This document shows, piece by piece, positions 53,801-64,000 of a stretch of 64,000 nt of DNA. A program made the translations under genes and the position numbers. Numbering within the stretch: the stretch's first letter is position 1; each line of letters begins with the position of its first letter. Below the pieces are notes generated by a model. That model had not been told where the DNA came from. It saw only the letters and a list, made by a program, of their open reading frames with translations, and searched no databases. The stretch comes from Onchocerca volvulus (lineage: Eukaryota; Nematoda; Chromadorea; Rhabditida; Onchocercidae): contig HG738139.1 of assembly GCA_000499405.2 (NCBI GenBank), positions 7,154,616 to 7,218,615 on the forward strand, written 5' to 3'.

Positions 53801-56800
53801 CCATCTGAACATTTCATGAATACATAATAATTGAGACTGTCTCGTTTCGATCAGCAAATGACAGAGACGGGAAAGGGAAACTACTTTAATTTTCTTTTTG
53901 GTTTTTAAAAAAAAAAGAAAAAAAAAGAAAAACAGAATCTTCCCAATAACAGCAAAGAACCACATTTGTCTTCCTCTTCATCTTTTCCAACCTAACTGGC
54001 CAAAAATACCCATTTTTGAAAGCGAAGAAATCAGAAAATTACGCCAACAAAAATTGTTTAATGATTAGTTAATTTTTAACAATTCAAATCATTGAAAAAA
54101 TCCAAAAATGGGAAACTAAAAGATACAGCCGTCCAATCACTTTTGAGGAGAAGTAGTGTACGACTTTTGAATGCCGAATAACAGAAGACGAAAATCCAAA
54201 CTATTATGCCAATTATTGCTTAGATTATAAATTATATCTTGATAATACTAACAACATCGTAGTAGAGAATGGAGTAAATTCAAAAAAAAATTAATTAGTC
54301 TTCCCCAATTCTCACTCATCTTTTTACGAACAGTTTCCAATTATTTAATATTTGAAAAAAAAAATAAAAAATAAAAAAAAAAAAAAACACGAATAAGTGC
54401 CAGCAAATAAAACGACAGTTATAGGAGATGCTCATTTTTTTTTTTTTTTTTGGTGCACATATTTTACCATATTAATGATAAGAAAATATCAATTTCTTGT
54501 CAGCTGGGACTTTTTCATAAGTCTAAAACTAAAAATAAACAATAGCGAGACAACCCTAAAAAATAAAATAGAAAATAGTGTAGGAAATCAATATTTTATG
54601 TTTTTATTATACATTGAATGCAGTACATGACATAAATAAAAATCTTGTAAACGATGTTAATATTGCGAGATTTGATCCAGATGACTACAGCTACAAATCA
54701 ATGCAAAACATGCTGAGGAAAGAGACATGCAAATGTGCTTTTATTCATTCTCAAAAGGATTTCACGGTAGCCTATATTTTTATTGAATTGAAGGAGAACG
54801 GTAGAAGGCAGGCAAGTAAATCCGTGAAAAAATGGAAAAATAATATCAGTCCTTACAGGTAATTTTAGTTATTCCAACATAAATAATATCTCCTCTTTTC
54901 TCTTAATAAGAAATTTCAAAAAATTTAAATTAGATCATCCCAATTTGAAGTTCATAGTTCAAGCTTATGGAAAAAACTACATTATTCAATCATCAAATAC
55001 ATTATTTACTAATATGCTGTTCAAATGCCAGAAAAATGAAAACGAAAAAAGTGTTCGATTTGATCGGTTAAGCCTTCCAAGAATCTTTTCCGCTCACTAG
55101 TTCTGAGCCACCGAAAGATCATAAAAATTGAGTTAGAAATATTAAATTTCAAATTAGATTTCAGACAACACTAAAAAAATTTTTTGTTCAATAAATTCTA
55201 TGAGAATCCCTTTTTTTAATCTTCATTCCATTAGAAAAATCTGACGAACAGAAGATTATCACATCGTAAATAAAAATTACTAACTTTCCGGAGGCCGCTT
55301 AATATCGTTTAATAAAGCAAACTTATTTATATGTGCTGAACGAACCTAATAATTCTCGTAGTAAAACTTGATTTCGATGCTCCTCAGTAGATGATTGTTT
55401 CCGCGATTCTGGATCTGTAAAAGATGCAAAATGAAGCCACTATATTTTATCATATCTTTTTTTATTAACAAAAAAGAGATTTTAAATTCCAGACTTTTTA
55501 AGTGAAAAAAGAAAAGACGAAATTTATTTCTGAACCAATTCTCAGATTAATTGTCCGGGTAGGCTCCAAATAAGCCTTGAAAAAATGAAGTTCTTGTCAC
55601 TAAAAATGAATGACTTCAGAATCGCATATTCATTCGATTTGATCTGTCTTCAAGATATTGCGTCGCTTACGTCTTTTAAATAGGTTACAAATTGCTCGCT
55701 GTCGATATAACACAATTGGCTTTTCTCAATCTGCTTGAACTTTCGAGATATACTTCATAACTCAACATTAGTTATCCCAGATAATGTTGGATTTTGAAAG
55801 TAGGAAACTAAACTAAGCAAAATATTATACCAGAATTTTAAAGACTATTTTATAATATACATAAATTTTTCCTTCCTTCCTTTTTCAAGCTCAAATTAAA
55901 AACACAACCTTTTTTTTCAACTTTTCAAAATTTTCATAAATTCGAATTTCTTCAATAATTCTTGAATTTTTTTATCAGTAAAGCACGTTATGCAGAATAA
56001 CTGTCTTTGAAAGAAAAATACATAATACGAAATTTGTAATAAATGGCAATACTTTTTTCCAATTTTATTTCAACCCAAAAAGAAAAATCATGAAAAGAGT
56101 TTGCTTATTCAATAATATTTCATAAATGAATGACAACAGCTGTTGAATAGACATTCATTGCTAAGAATTTGTTGTCTAAAGTGAAAGAAATTCAATAATT
56201 CTGAAACTTCGAATTGAAGAGAGAATTTAGGAGAATACCATGAAATGTCTACTATCAATCAAGTTATATAATCTGTTCAACTCTCAACAGCAACACACTG
56301 AAAGACGTTTGAGGCAAGTAACTACGCTCTTTCTAAATCATACATGTTACTTCACATGTCTAAAATCCAAAAGACAGATAAAATGATTAGAACGCTAATG
56401 AGAAAACTTTCGATTCTAAACGATTTCAAGAGTTACTACAGCAAGAACCACAATTATAATGGATATGGAGAGAGACAAATAAATGATTATGCATTTATTC
56501 AAGCATTTATTTGCTTGCTTGAAGCCGAAAAAATCTTCCCTTCATTATTTACAGATTAACTGATCAATAAATACCAAACTTACCCAAATCAGAAAAGCTA
56601 TCGAAAGATGCAAGATGATCAGTCACAGGATCGGAAGGTAGTGATTCATATTTTGGCGAGATGATATGTTCAATGGCTTGCAATTTGCCAACAGGAGATA
56701 TCTTTCTTCCATGCTGCTGACCTCCTTGCGTCACTATAAAAATAGACAAACTGTAGATAACTCTCATCAAATTTCTCAATAAAAAAAAAAAAAAGGATTT

Positions 56801-57116
56801 TCTAATAATTTTAGATTTAAGGCTTCAAAACCAAATAACAAATTTGAATTTCAATTTTTTTTTTCCACATCACATCAAACTATGTAAAAGACTAGAGAGT
56901 AGTTATAATTTTGTTATGGCAAAATGAAAATATTTTACTGATGAAATCAAAAGCTTTTTATTAATAAAATCAAAAAAAAAAAAAGCTGCAACACTACCAG
57001 ATGAAGACAAATGCGTCGAGGTGATGCCTGCATAAGTATTACTTTCACCATCATTCTGGCTTCGTATACCGCAGCAAAGCCAATCGACAGCTCGTGAGAA
57101 CGCCGTCGTGTTATTC
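35801..57116 (-). CDS. pde-2: PDE2-type GAF-regulated cyclic nucleotide phosphodiesterase, first exon not found
   Basis: Hydrolyses cGMP/cAMP; in PDE2 enzymes cGMP on a GAF domain activates catalysis. Twenty-two exons join in phase to about 1,144 codons: 57116-56998, 56733-56584, 55414-55346, 51590-51302, 50941-50395, 49059-48985, 47366-47328, 45547-45424, 43371-43155, 42221-42070, 41729-41666, 41548-41378, 41099-41014, 40833-40718, 39527-39444, 38636-38490, 38361-38101, 37640-37518, 37085-36986, 36664-36552, 36248-36049 and 35990-35801. A long N-terminus with a Gln run and an acidic Ser/Cys-rich stretch precedes a diverged GAF-A (about 49.1-42.1 kb). GAF-B follows, with [23 protein letters not shown] and the NKxn-F-x3-DE motif ([13 protein letters not shown]). 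The catalytic domain has [42 protein letters not shown] and MEMMDRD-like LEMMDRDRA. It resembles human PDE2A throughout but has about 200 extra residues, mostly N-terminal. The most upstream exon needs a partner ending in phase 2, which may lie in 57-64 kb or beyond the window. Confidence 0.93.
41585..41638 (-). repeat. 24-bp hairpin inside a 117-base pde-2 intron
   Basis: Arms 41585-41608 and 41615-41638 are inverted repeats with one difference and a six-base loop. In the pde-2 transcript (minus strand) the one difference is a G-U pair, so the RNA stem is paired over all 24 positions. The intron runs from 41665 to 41549 and ends in a 19-base poly(U)-AG acceptor. Confidence 0.9.
44133..44158. 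repeat. 10-bp perfect hairpin in a pde-2 intron
   Basis: AGCAATTCAG and CTGAATTGCT flank a six-base loop. A short stem, possibly by chance in this AT-rich intron. Confidence 0.7.
44366..44428. repeat. 23-bp tandem repeat, about 2.7 copies
   Basis: Units 44366-44388 and 44389-44411 differ at one position; a third partial unit follows. Located in a pde-2 intron. Confidence 0.9.
46205..46400 (-). repeat. Dispersed repeat, copy C
   Basis: The reverse complement shares the ordered blocks of copy A: CAATTG...TTTTGACACAAGGTG, TTCAAATAGGCGTATG, TTTATTTAGATATAC, then GGACTGAATTTTTTGACACG and CCCATTTTCTGCA. It lies in a pde-2 intron and extends the family beyond the 23-kb island. Confidence 0.75.
50602..50632. 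repeat. 14-bp perfect hairpin in pde-2 coding sequence
   Basis: GACGTTGGCATCAT and its exact reverse complement are separated by three bases, inside exon 50941-50395. On the minus strand it encodes [12 protein letters not shown]. Confidence 0.95.
54614..54862 (+). CDS. 82-codon open frame inside a pde-2 intron (doubtful)
   Basis: Plus-strand frame antisense to pde-2, from an ATG to a TAG, with a protein-like composition ([19 protein letters not shown], then [15 protein letters not shown]). There are no obvious splice partners and no family resemblance. It could be a small nested gene, a processed remnant or chance. Confidence 0.2.
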   Translation: MNAVHDINKNLVNDVNIARFDPDDYSYKSMQNMLRKETCKCAFIHSQKDFTVAYIFIELKENGRRQASKSVKKWKNNISPYR

Positions 57117-60063
57117 CTGTCAATTTAAATAGATTTCAATAAATTCAATTTAACAGCTCTACTAAGACATGACGTCATATAGAGTACAATGAGACGCATA
57201 TGGAAATAAAAGCAAAACTTAATGCATTATGGCTGTTCTTGCCCTTTACTGCTTGTATTTGAAAATACGAAATTCAGAAAAATATTTTCGTTTCAAATTT
57301 CAGAATTCTTTAAAACAACGAATGTACATTCTTCTTGCTAAACATTTATGCGTTAAAGCACAGACATAACAGTAATATACCCAACGGGGCAATAAAATGA
57401 CGAAAAATAAGCTCAGATGTATGTACAACAGTTTATTCACCACTCCTCTTCCGTCTGCTTTGTCAATGGAAAAAAATTTCAAAAGAATGCACTTCCATGG
57501 CCCATCATGTTTGTGTGTTTGCTGATCTGCTATGTACGTTAACAAGTGAAGTAAGCAATTTTAGAATATAATGAAGTTGAATATATGTCTTAAAGTTACT
57601 CTGATATTTTGAAAATGCACTGAGACAGCTGAGATTTCTTTTGAAAAAAAAAAAAAAAAAAAAAGAAAAACTTATGAAAATTATGCTGCAGGATAAATAC
57701 ACATCTTTCAATCTTGTGATGAATATTAAAATTTGAATTACCCCAACACCAAAAATTTAAAATCTCGAGGATTTCTAACAGAAATCAAAGAAATTCTTTC
57801 AAATCGAAATATGCGAACAAACAAACAAAGCAGAAAATAGCTAACTTCAAACGATTATATAAAAAAAAAAAAACGAATTCGAGTAAGAAAAATATCTGAT
57901 TACAAAGGCAATTATTCTTTTTGATTGCGAAGGATTTGTGTTCTCTGAATGATGTCAATCGAGTTAGCAATATGAAAAATAGAACAATATGAGATGAAGG
58001 GAGAAGCTGTTAAAATGAAAGAAAGTATCTAGTGATGAGCAATTCACCCCGGACATCAGTCACGATGGATTATGTGGCAGTAAAGACAATTTGGAAGTTG
58101 CAATGCAGGACGAAGTTTTAGACAGGCAGATCAAGCAAATTTCATCCTTTCAAATGTTCCTACGTATTTCGGTTTTTTTCCAATCTCATTGAAACTCTGT
58201 TCATGAAAGATAGGTAATTCTGTCCATTTCTAAGAACTTTATTCTCTCTGACTAAGCTGCTAACTTGAAATACTGAATGATATGTTTCATTTCATTATAA
58301 TGTCACTTTTGTCATACGAAGCGATAGGGAGAGAGGCGTTCATGAAGACAGCTGCTAATAAAAAAATTGAAATTCAACTGACAGAATCAACTCAGTTAGT
58401 TAAATCACATGACAACTTTTTCGGAATGGAAAGGATAGAGGGGAAATTTTTTTCTTTAAGAAATCTCTTTTTTTATACTTATGGGCATTGATTTTTAAAA
58501 TAATTGTTTATCATTCCCTTGGATGAAAATGAACCAGATCGACTTATTTTGAATGTGAATAAAAAGTTTTGTGAATAAAAAAAAAGAGTAAATGAAACTC
58601 GTAGATTAGTGATAAGGGTTCGAAAATTGTTCATTAAAGAGATTTAGAATTAGAGCCTCAAGTATGAAAGCTTAAAGAGAATCTATGAATTCCTACCGAT
58701 GAAATAATATGAATATGAGATACTAAAAGATGCAAAGTTTCCAATCATACAAGTATTTTTTTTTTTTTATATTCTTGCAGGACTTATGTAGATGTGTCGA
58801 ATCAGATGAGCATAAATGAAGAGCCTTTTTCAAAATGCGCTGCTATTTCTGGGAATGAACAAAATATTTCAGACCCAAACATCTTTTTTTCACATCACCA
58901 GGCATCTAGAAATAGTCACACACGAACGCAATAAATATTAAGAGATGCAAAAGGTGGGAAATAAAAAATAGTGAAACAATCGAATATAATGAAATGTCGT
59001 TTCCTTTTAGTCTATGATAAAAATATATTTGGTATTAACTAAAAAAGAAGAAATATGATTTATGATGTCCTCATTTTTTTAAATTACTACTAATTCTCTT
59101 CTCGTATATCCTCATATCTTCGATGGTAAATTTGTATTTTCGAAGTCTTTCTATTTCATAAAATATTATTAAACAGGGACAGTCATGTGAAAGAAGAGTG
59201 ATAGTTTAAAATGCTAAGGCATACTCCGATACATTTCGAAACATAAAATCTGTTCCCGTTGAAGAAAAAAAAAAAACGACACTGAATTAGACTGAAGTTT
59301 TATTAAGCATTATGCGTTCAATCATATAAAAATATGGTTTATATATATATAGAAATTTCGAGAGCTTCATGGAAAGACGTAAATAGAATATCTGTGTTTG
59401 AGGGTGCATATAAACAGAGAGAGGCAAAAAATACAAACATAAACAGAGAATTACGAATTGCAGTGAAAACAATCATTTTGAATTAATCCACAAAATGAAA
59501 ACAATAGTTATGCGAGTGTAAGTGATTTTTCAACTTATTAAAAAAGATAGAAGAATAATGACTGAAAAGAAGAATAAGACTTTAGGATAAGTGAAGAGAA
59601 TAGGATGGAGTTTTTGAATTTTTGAAAAGGAAGATTTAATTCCAAATACCAGAAAAATTTCTTAGATCCACTTTGATGCAGGATTCATGGGTAAAAATAG
59701 AACTGTGCAGTGTGTACTTCCAGGATCGATGTCAGTTGTTAACGTAATATAGAGATCTTAAACAATAAAATCAAAATGAAACTCTTTGCTAATCAAGAGA
59801 AACATATTAAACTGAGTTCATGTGCAAAATACAATTGTTTCGTATTTGCATTCACTACGGACGTTTTCACTGTTTTCAAGATTGTAACATTTGTTTCGAT
59901 GCATTTCCTATTTGTCTGAACACTTTTGAAATAGTTTTACTGAACTTTTGTTTTCGTTGTTGGTATGGAATTTTATAAATTCAATCAGAACTAAGAATAA
60001 TGAATAACTTAGTAATAAATAAAGAATAATAACATGAAAGTCAATTTATGAAAAAAAAAAACA

Positions 60064-60087
60064 AAAACAAACAAACAAACAAACAAA
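60064..60087. repeat. (AAAC)n microsatellite
   Basis: About five AAAC units following a poly(A) run. Confidence 0.85.
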
Positions 60088-62118
60088 TCTTCTTGGGTGA
60101 AACGAAGGCTGAGAAACATAAAGGATGGTCCAATATTTTTACAGCTCATTTTCACATCAATACGTCACATTCCTAAATTCTTGTCTCCAACCTGCCTTTA
60201 TGGAGTGGATCCTGAATCAACCTTCATCTTATCCACACTGCAATTCACTTGACAAATATCAACTGCATGCAATCAGTTTTATAACATTTCATTTCTTTCC
60301 TTAAGCGCTATTATCTCCTTTATCCATGCAATTTCTTTCGGGATTACGAAATGAAGCATTATAAGCATAATAGTCTAAATTAAATAGCTTCCTTAAAAGA
60401 TTACTTCAGCAGTCACTCTAAATGAATTTTTATCAGTGTTTATATACATATATTTGCAAATACCTATCCACCTATTATATGATGCAGTTAAACAGATAAA
60501 GCTAGAAAATGCTTTTCGAGTTATTATTCTCTCTTGTCAGGAAGAATATCTCTCTGTATTATATATCATGAATTTATGCGCTAAGAAATGATTACTGAAC
60601 TCGGATTAGGCATATCTTTTAAATTCACCAAGTTGTAAATTCAAATTCCAGAGAATCTATGAAAAAAGAAAAAGTATTATGCAAAATAAATAACTAAAAG
60701 CTGATACAAGAAACACAACAGAAAAGATTCTAATTTGAGCAGAAAATAATCAGTTAAGGTAAATATTCCCAACTCACTAGTTACTAGAATTTTCAACAAA
60801 AGTATGAAGGATTAAGCTAAAGAGGAAAGGAATGAAGCATAACTGTGAAAATAGGCTGCTCGAAAGGTGCAAGCAAGTTCCCCCCATGCATATATGTCTA
60901 TGTTTATAAAGTGTTAATTGGGTTTTCATTAATGAGAATGAATGATGACGGCATGGTATGAAGTGCAAACTAGAAAAAGAAAAAAATGACAAATAAACTA
61001 TGGCTGAAGGATGAAATTATCATCATCACTGAAAATCATTACAGGATGTCATGACTATGCGTTACCTTCCATAAGTTGTATTCATATCTTCTAGCATAAA
61101 TGATTTCAATGAAATCACTGCCATTACTACTTTAGAAATTATCGATTTCAATTTCTCGCATCAATGCTATAATTCATTTTGAAAATAAAAATGAGAAGCT
61201 CATTTATTTATACTAGTAATAAAGTGATTCATTTCTAATGTTAATAAAAGAATGAATATTTCAAAAATTTTTCAAGAATTCCTCAATTTTTTTCTCTCTT
61301 TAGCTTAATCCTTTCTCCCTTGTCTTTTTTTTTTCCATAGTTTTGTTCATTTTTAGACAATATGTGCTAATATCCAACATCGTGTGATGGAAATTCTAAT
61401 AATTACTAGGTTGGAAGTATTTTCCTCAATTGATTACTTCGCAAATTAGAATCTTTTCTATTGTTTCTCGTTACATGCATCAATTTTTTGTTATTTATTT
61501 TGCATATTATTTCTTCCCGAACTTTCTAAAATTTTTTTTAAATTAAAGAAAAAAAATTAGCTTTAGAAATGAATCAGTTCGTCATCTGACTTTTTTTTTA
61601 TTTTAATTAAAATCCAACAATAATAAGAAGCATTATAAAACATTTCATTCGCTAAATTATTTATACTTAATGATTCTAAAATGAGATGATTTATGAAACT
61701 GATACTCGATGTATAAGCATCTTAGGAGATAATTTGATGAAATGGACAATTTTCCTACTTATTCTTTCATCTTTTAAAGTTTGAAAAAGTAAATAAAAAG
61801 TTAAACCAAGCTTACATCTTTTCATGCCAATCTAATTGTCTATTTTCGTTTGCTAAAATTAAATCGAGGAAACGTTATCTTAATAGATTGCAGAAATAGC
61901 ATCACACTGCCTGTTTAAATTATTGATTTTTTTAAAAATAAACTGAAATGAAGGAATAAGATATTTCCAAAAAAAAAAGGTGACAAAAAATAATTATAAA
62001 CAGAAAAGAGCAGGAAAAGAAACTAGTGTCTTTTTTCATCTCTAAATTCAAATAAATATGAAGTAATGGCTTTTTTGACCTGACATAAAGATAATACCTT
62101 TCAAGATACCTAGCAATG

Positions 62119-62138
62119 AATGAGCCTTAAGGCTCATT
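62119..62138. repeat. 20-bp perfect palindrome
   Basis: AATGAGCCTT followed directly by AAGGCTCATT, with no loop. It is GC-richer than its surroundings. Confidence 0.9.
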
Positions 62139-62409
62139 AGAATATCTGAAAAGGACTAAAAGGACAATCGATTTGTAGGAAATGAGAAAATTACGGGGGA
62201 AAAAAAAGACAGTAGGTAAATACTCGCGATATCACAATGCTGTCCGTTGCCGCTGAAAATATGGATGAAATCTCTTTCATTTTCTCATAATTACAAAAAA
62301 AAAAAAAATTGACAATAAAGCAGTCATTAAAAATTGAAAAAATCGAGAAGAGTTAAAATATACTCTGAAAGAAAGACAAAACTGTTGCTTTATGTATATT
62401 TCATTGTTA

Positions 62410-62433
62410 ATATATATATATATATATATATAT
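62410..62433. repeat. (TA)n microsatellite
   Basis: About eleven to twelve TA units. Confidence 0.9.
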
Positions 62434-64000
62434 TCCACTATTAATAGAAAGTTAGGTAATGTGCTATAAAAAAAGAAATGAAGTAGAAATAATGCCTCCC
62501 AACTAAAGACCATACCCTAATCAAATTATAAAGTAAGGTGAGAGCAGATGTAAAAAGATATACAAATATCAAAATATGATTAAAAAAAGAGTTGGCATAA
62601 AATGGAAACCTCAGAACAAGATGACTCATTAAATGTCAATAACCGTAGTGAAAGTAAGAGTAATGCGATGGAAGTACAGACAGATTAACTAAATGAGATG
62701 AAGTGCTTTTGAAATAAAATAATATATTAAGGTGTGTCATAGGGCACATATAACTTTCATTAATCAAAAAAGAGTAATGCCAAAGCAATTAACTGTTTTT
62801 CCTGTAATTGTGAGGCAAATTACAATCATTGTATCGAGATAATGAGGGATTAGACTCGTCAACTGAAAGAATAAATTAAATGATTTCTTATTTTTCTTTT
62901 TAGCGTCGGTCAACACAAGAAGCCATCTGCTTGCTGCAATTTCAGTAATAAGTTTTTTTCTCTCTCTTCAATCTCTTCAAATACTTGAAATATTGATGAA
63001 TTAGAAGCAATCGAAAAACAAGGTTTAATTATCAATTAATCCTGCATACATTAATTGATAACTAATCTTCGTTTTCTTTTTTTTCCTCAACACTACCCAA
63101 CATCCATCTATCATTTATTCATTTATTTATTCACTCAAATCCTTCATTTATCCTTCATTCATCATCACTATGTCCAGCAAATGAAAGCAGAAGTCCGCAA
63201 TATTATAAATTCTAGCACATTTGGTTCAAAAATTGTAACCCATTTGCATTCGATGCACTTTACTAATAGACATAATACCTATGTCATTTCTTTATGTGTA
63301 TTTGAATTCATTGCCGGATCAATTTTTTATAAAAAACGGGAGGAATGAAATATTGAAAAATTTTTTTTTCTCGAGATTAGTAATTGATATGATAAGTCCA
63401 AGACTTATAACTGATATAGTAATATATGATGTGTAAAAAATATTAAATATTGTGAAAGATATTTTGTAAAGTTATAAAACTGAAGCTCACTGGTGATTTC
63501 ATCATGAAGCAAATTTTTGTGCATGTTATATAATGTTTGGAAACTGATTTTCAGAAGAACTAGAAATTCATTTGTAATGTTTATGCTATCAATCTAAAAA
63601 ATCCCTTTGTGAGTAAATAAAATCCCTTTTTTTTTTTGAAAACATTATAATATCACATACTGTCTTAAAGAAAGCAGAAATTCATGTAATAAATCTTGAT
63701 GTTTTGCAGAAATACTATTTAAGTAGAAGTTTGCATCATGGTACTGATGAAAACTAGCTGTTTTTCTCAATCATTAAAATGCCTGTTTCTAGAGGAATCA
63801 AATAAAAGGCGGAAAATTAAGTCCATCTCTTCAAGATACACTTAAATTTCTTATTTTCCTTGAAATTGAAATAAATAATGAGTCGTGCTTAAAATTTATA
63901 AGCGACAAGTGATTTCTGCCATAATTTTAGACACTGCCATTATTTTTCAATTTTTTGCAAATATAAGCAATGATACATTTATTTCGGGAAACAAACAAAA

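Larger units (their letters stand above)
57117..64000. other. Region upstream of the known pde-2 exons, no supportable gene
   Basis: About 6.9 kb of AT-rich sequence. It may hold the first pde-2 exon and promoter, but no minus-strand start ending in phase 2 could be singled out. It includes a plus-strand open frame of about 57 codons at 58014-58187, an (AAAC)n run near 60064-60087, a 20-bp palindrome at 62119-62138 and a (TA)n run near 62410-62433. Other open frames here are low-complexity or lack splice context. Confidence 0.5.

Noticed and set aside
58014..58187. 57-codon plus-strand frame containing DGLCGSKDNLEVAMQDEV
   Set aside because: It looks somewhat protein-like, but there is no start, no partner exon and no known family. 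Kept only as a note under the 57-64 kb region.
63055..63348. 97-codon open frame on the plus strand
   Set aside because: His/Phe/Tyr-rich composition from a CATTTATT-like repeat, with no family resemblance.

Overview
The window is about 64 kb of very AT-rich eukaryotic DNA with small, widely spaced exons, mostly short introns (GT...TTTYAG acceptors), and start codons a few bases downstream of acceptor-like TTTTCAG sites that are not preceded by an exon. The last feature is what nematode spliced-leader trans-splicing looks like. Together with the protein families present, this points to a nematode, most likely a filarial (spirurid) worm. That is an inference; the species cannot be read from the sequence. 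No prokaryotic operon, rRNA, CRISPR or convincing tRNA was found.

Layout. Minus strand, 0.1-2.4 kb: an unrecognised 172-aa protein in three exons. Minus, 2.8-7.2 kb: a Ral small GTPase (ral-1), missing a recognisable last exon. 7.2-16.9 kb: no supportable gene, simple repeats, one dispersed repeat. Minus, 16.9-18.7 kb: an RWD plus RING-H2 E3 ligase of the RNF25 type. Minus, 19.5-22.8 kb: a SARNP/CIP29/Tho1-type SAP-domain mRNP protein with six RFG motifs. 23-25.5 kb: a repeat island with a decayed Helitron replication/helicase fragment, tandem copies of a dispersed repeat and a large inverted repeat. Minus, 25.6-27.3 kb: an unrecognised 269-aa protein. Minus, 28.7-31.5 kb: an HP1-type chromodomain plus chromoshadow protein. 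Plus, 32.0-33.1 kb: the cytochrome c oxidase assembly factor COA5/PET191, divergent from the HP1 gene. Minus, 35.8-57.1 kb: a 22-exon PDE2-type GAF-GAF cyclic nucleotide phosphodiesterase whose first exon was not found. 57.1-64 kb: no supportable gene.

For the larger genes, exons were joined by hand on GT/AG sites with reading phase checked across every junction. The joins are therefore internally consistent, but no transcript evidence was available. The genes are ordinary housekeeping or signalling genes with no common pathway: Ral signalling, ubiquitin ligation, mRNA export, heterochromatin, COX assembly and cGMP/cAMP signalling. Three same-strand pairs (ral-1 with the 172-aa gene, SARNP with RNF25, HP1 with the 269-aa gene) could be operons.

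The observations most worth checking are: a 24-bp hairpin filling a short pde-2 intron; a near-perfect hairpin inside pde-2 coding sequence; the inverted repeat at 24.9-25.5 kb, whose arms carry an exon-like frame; the RFG exon array of the SARNP gene; and the two unrecognised proteins.
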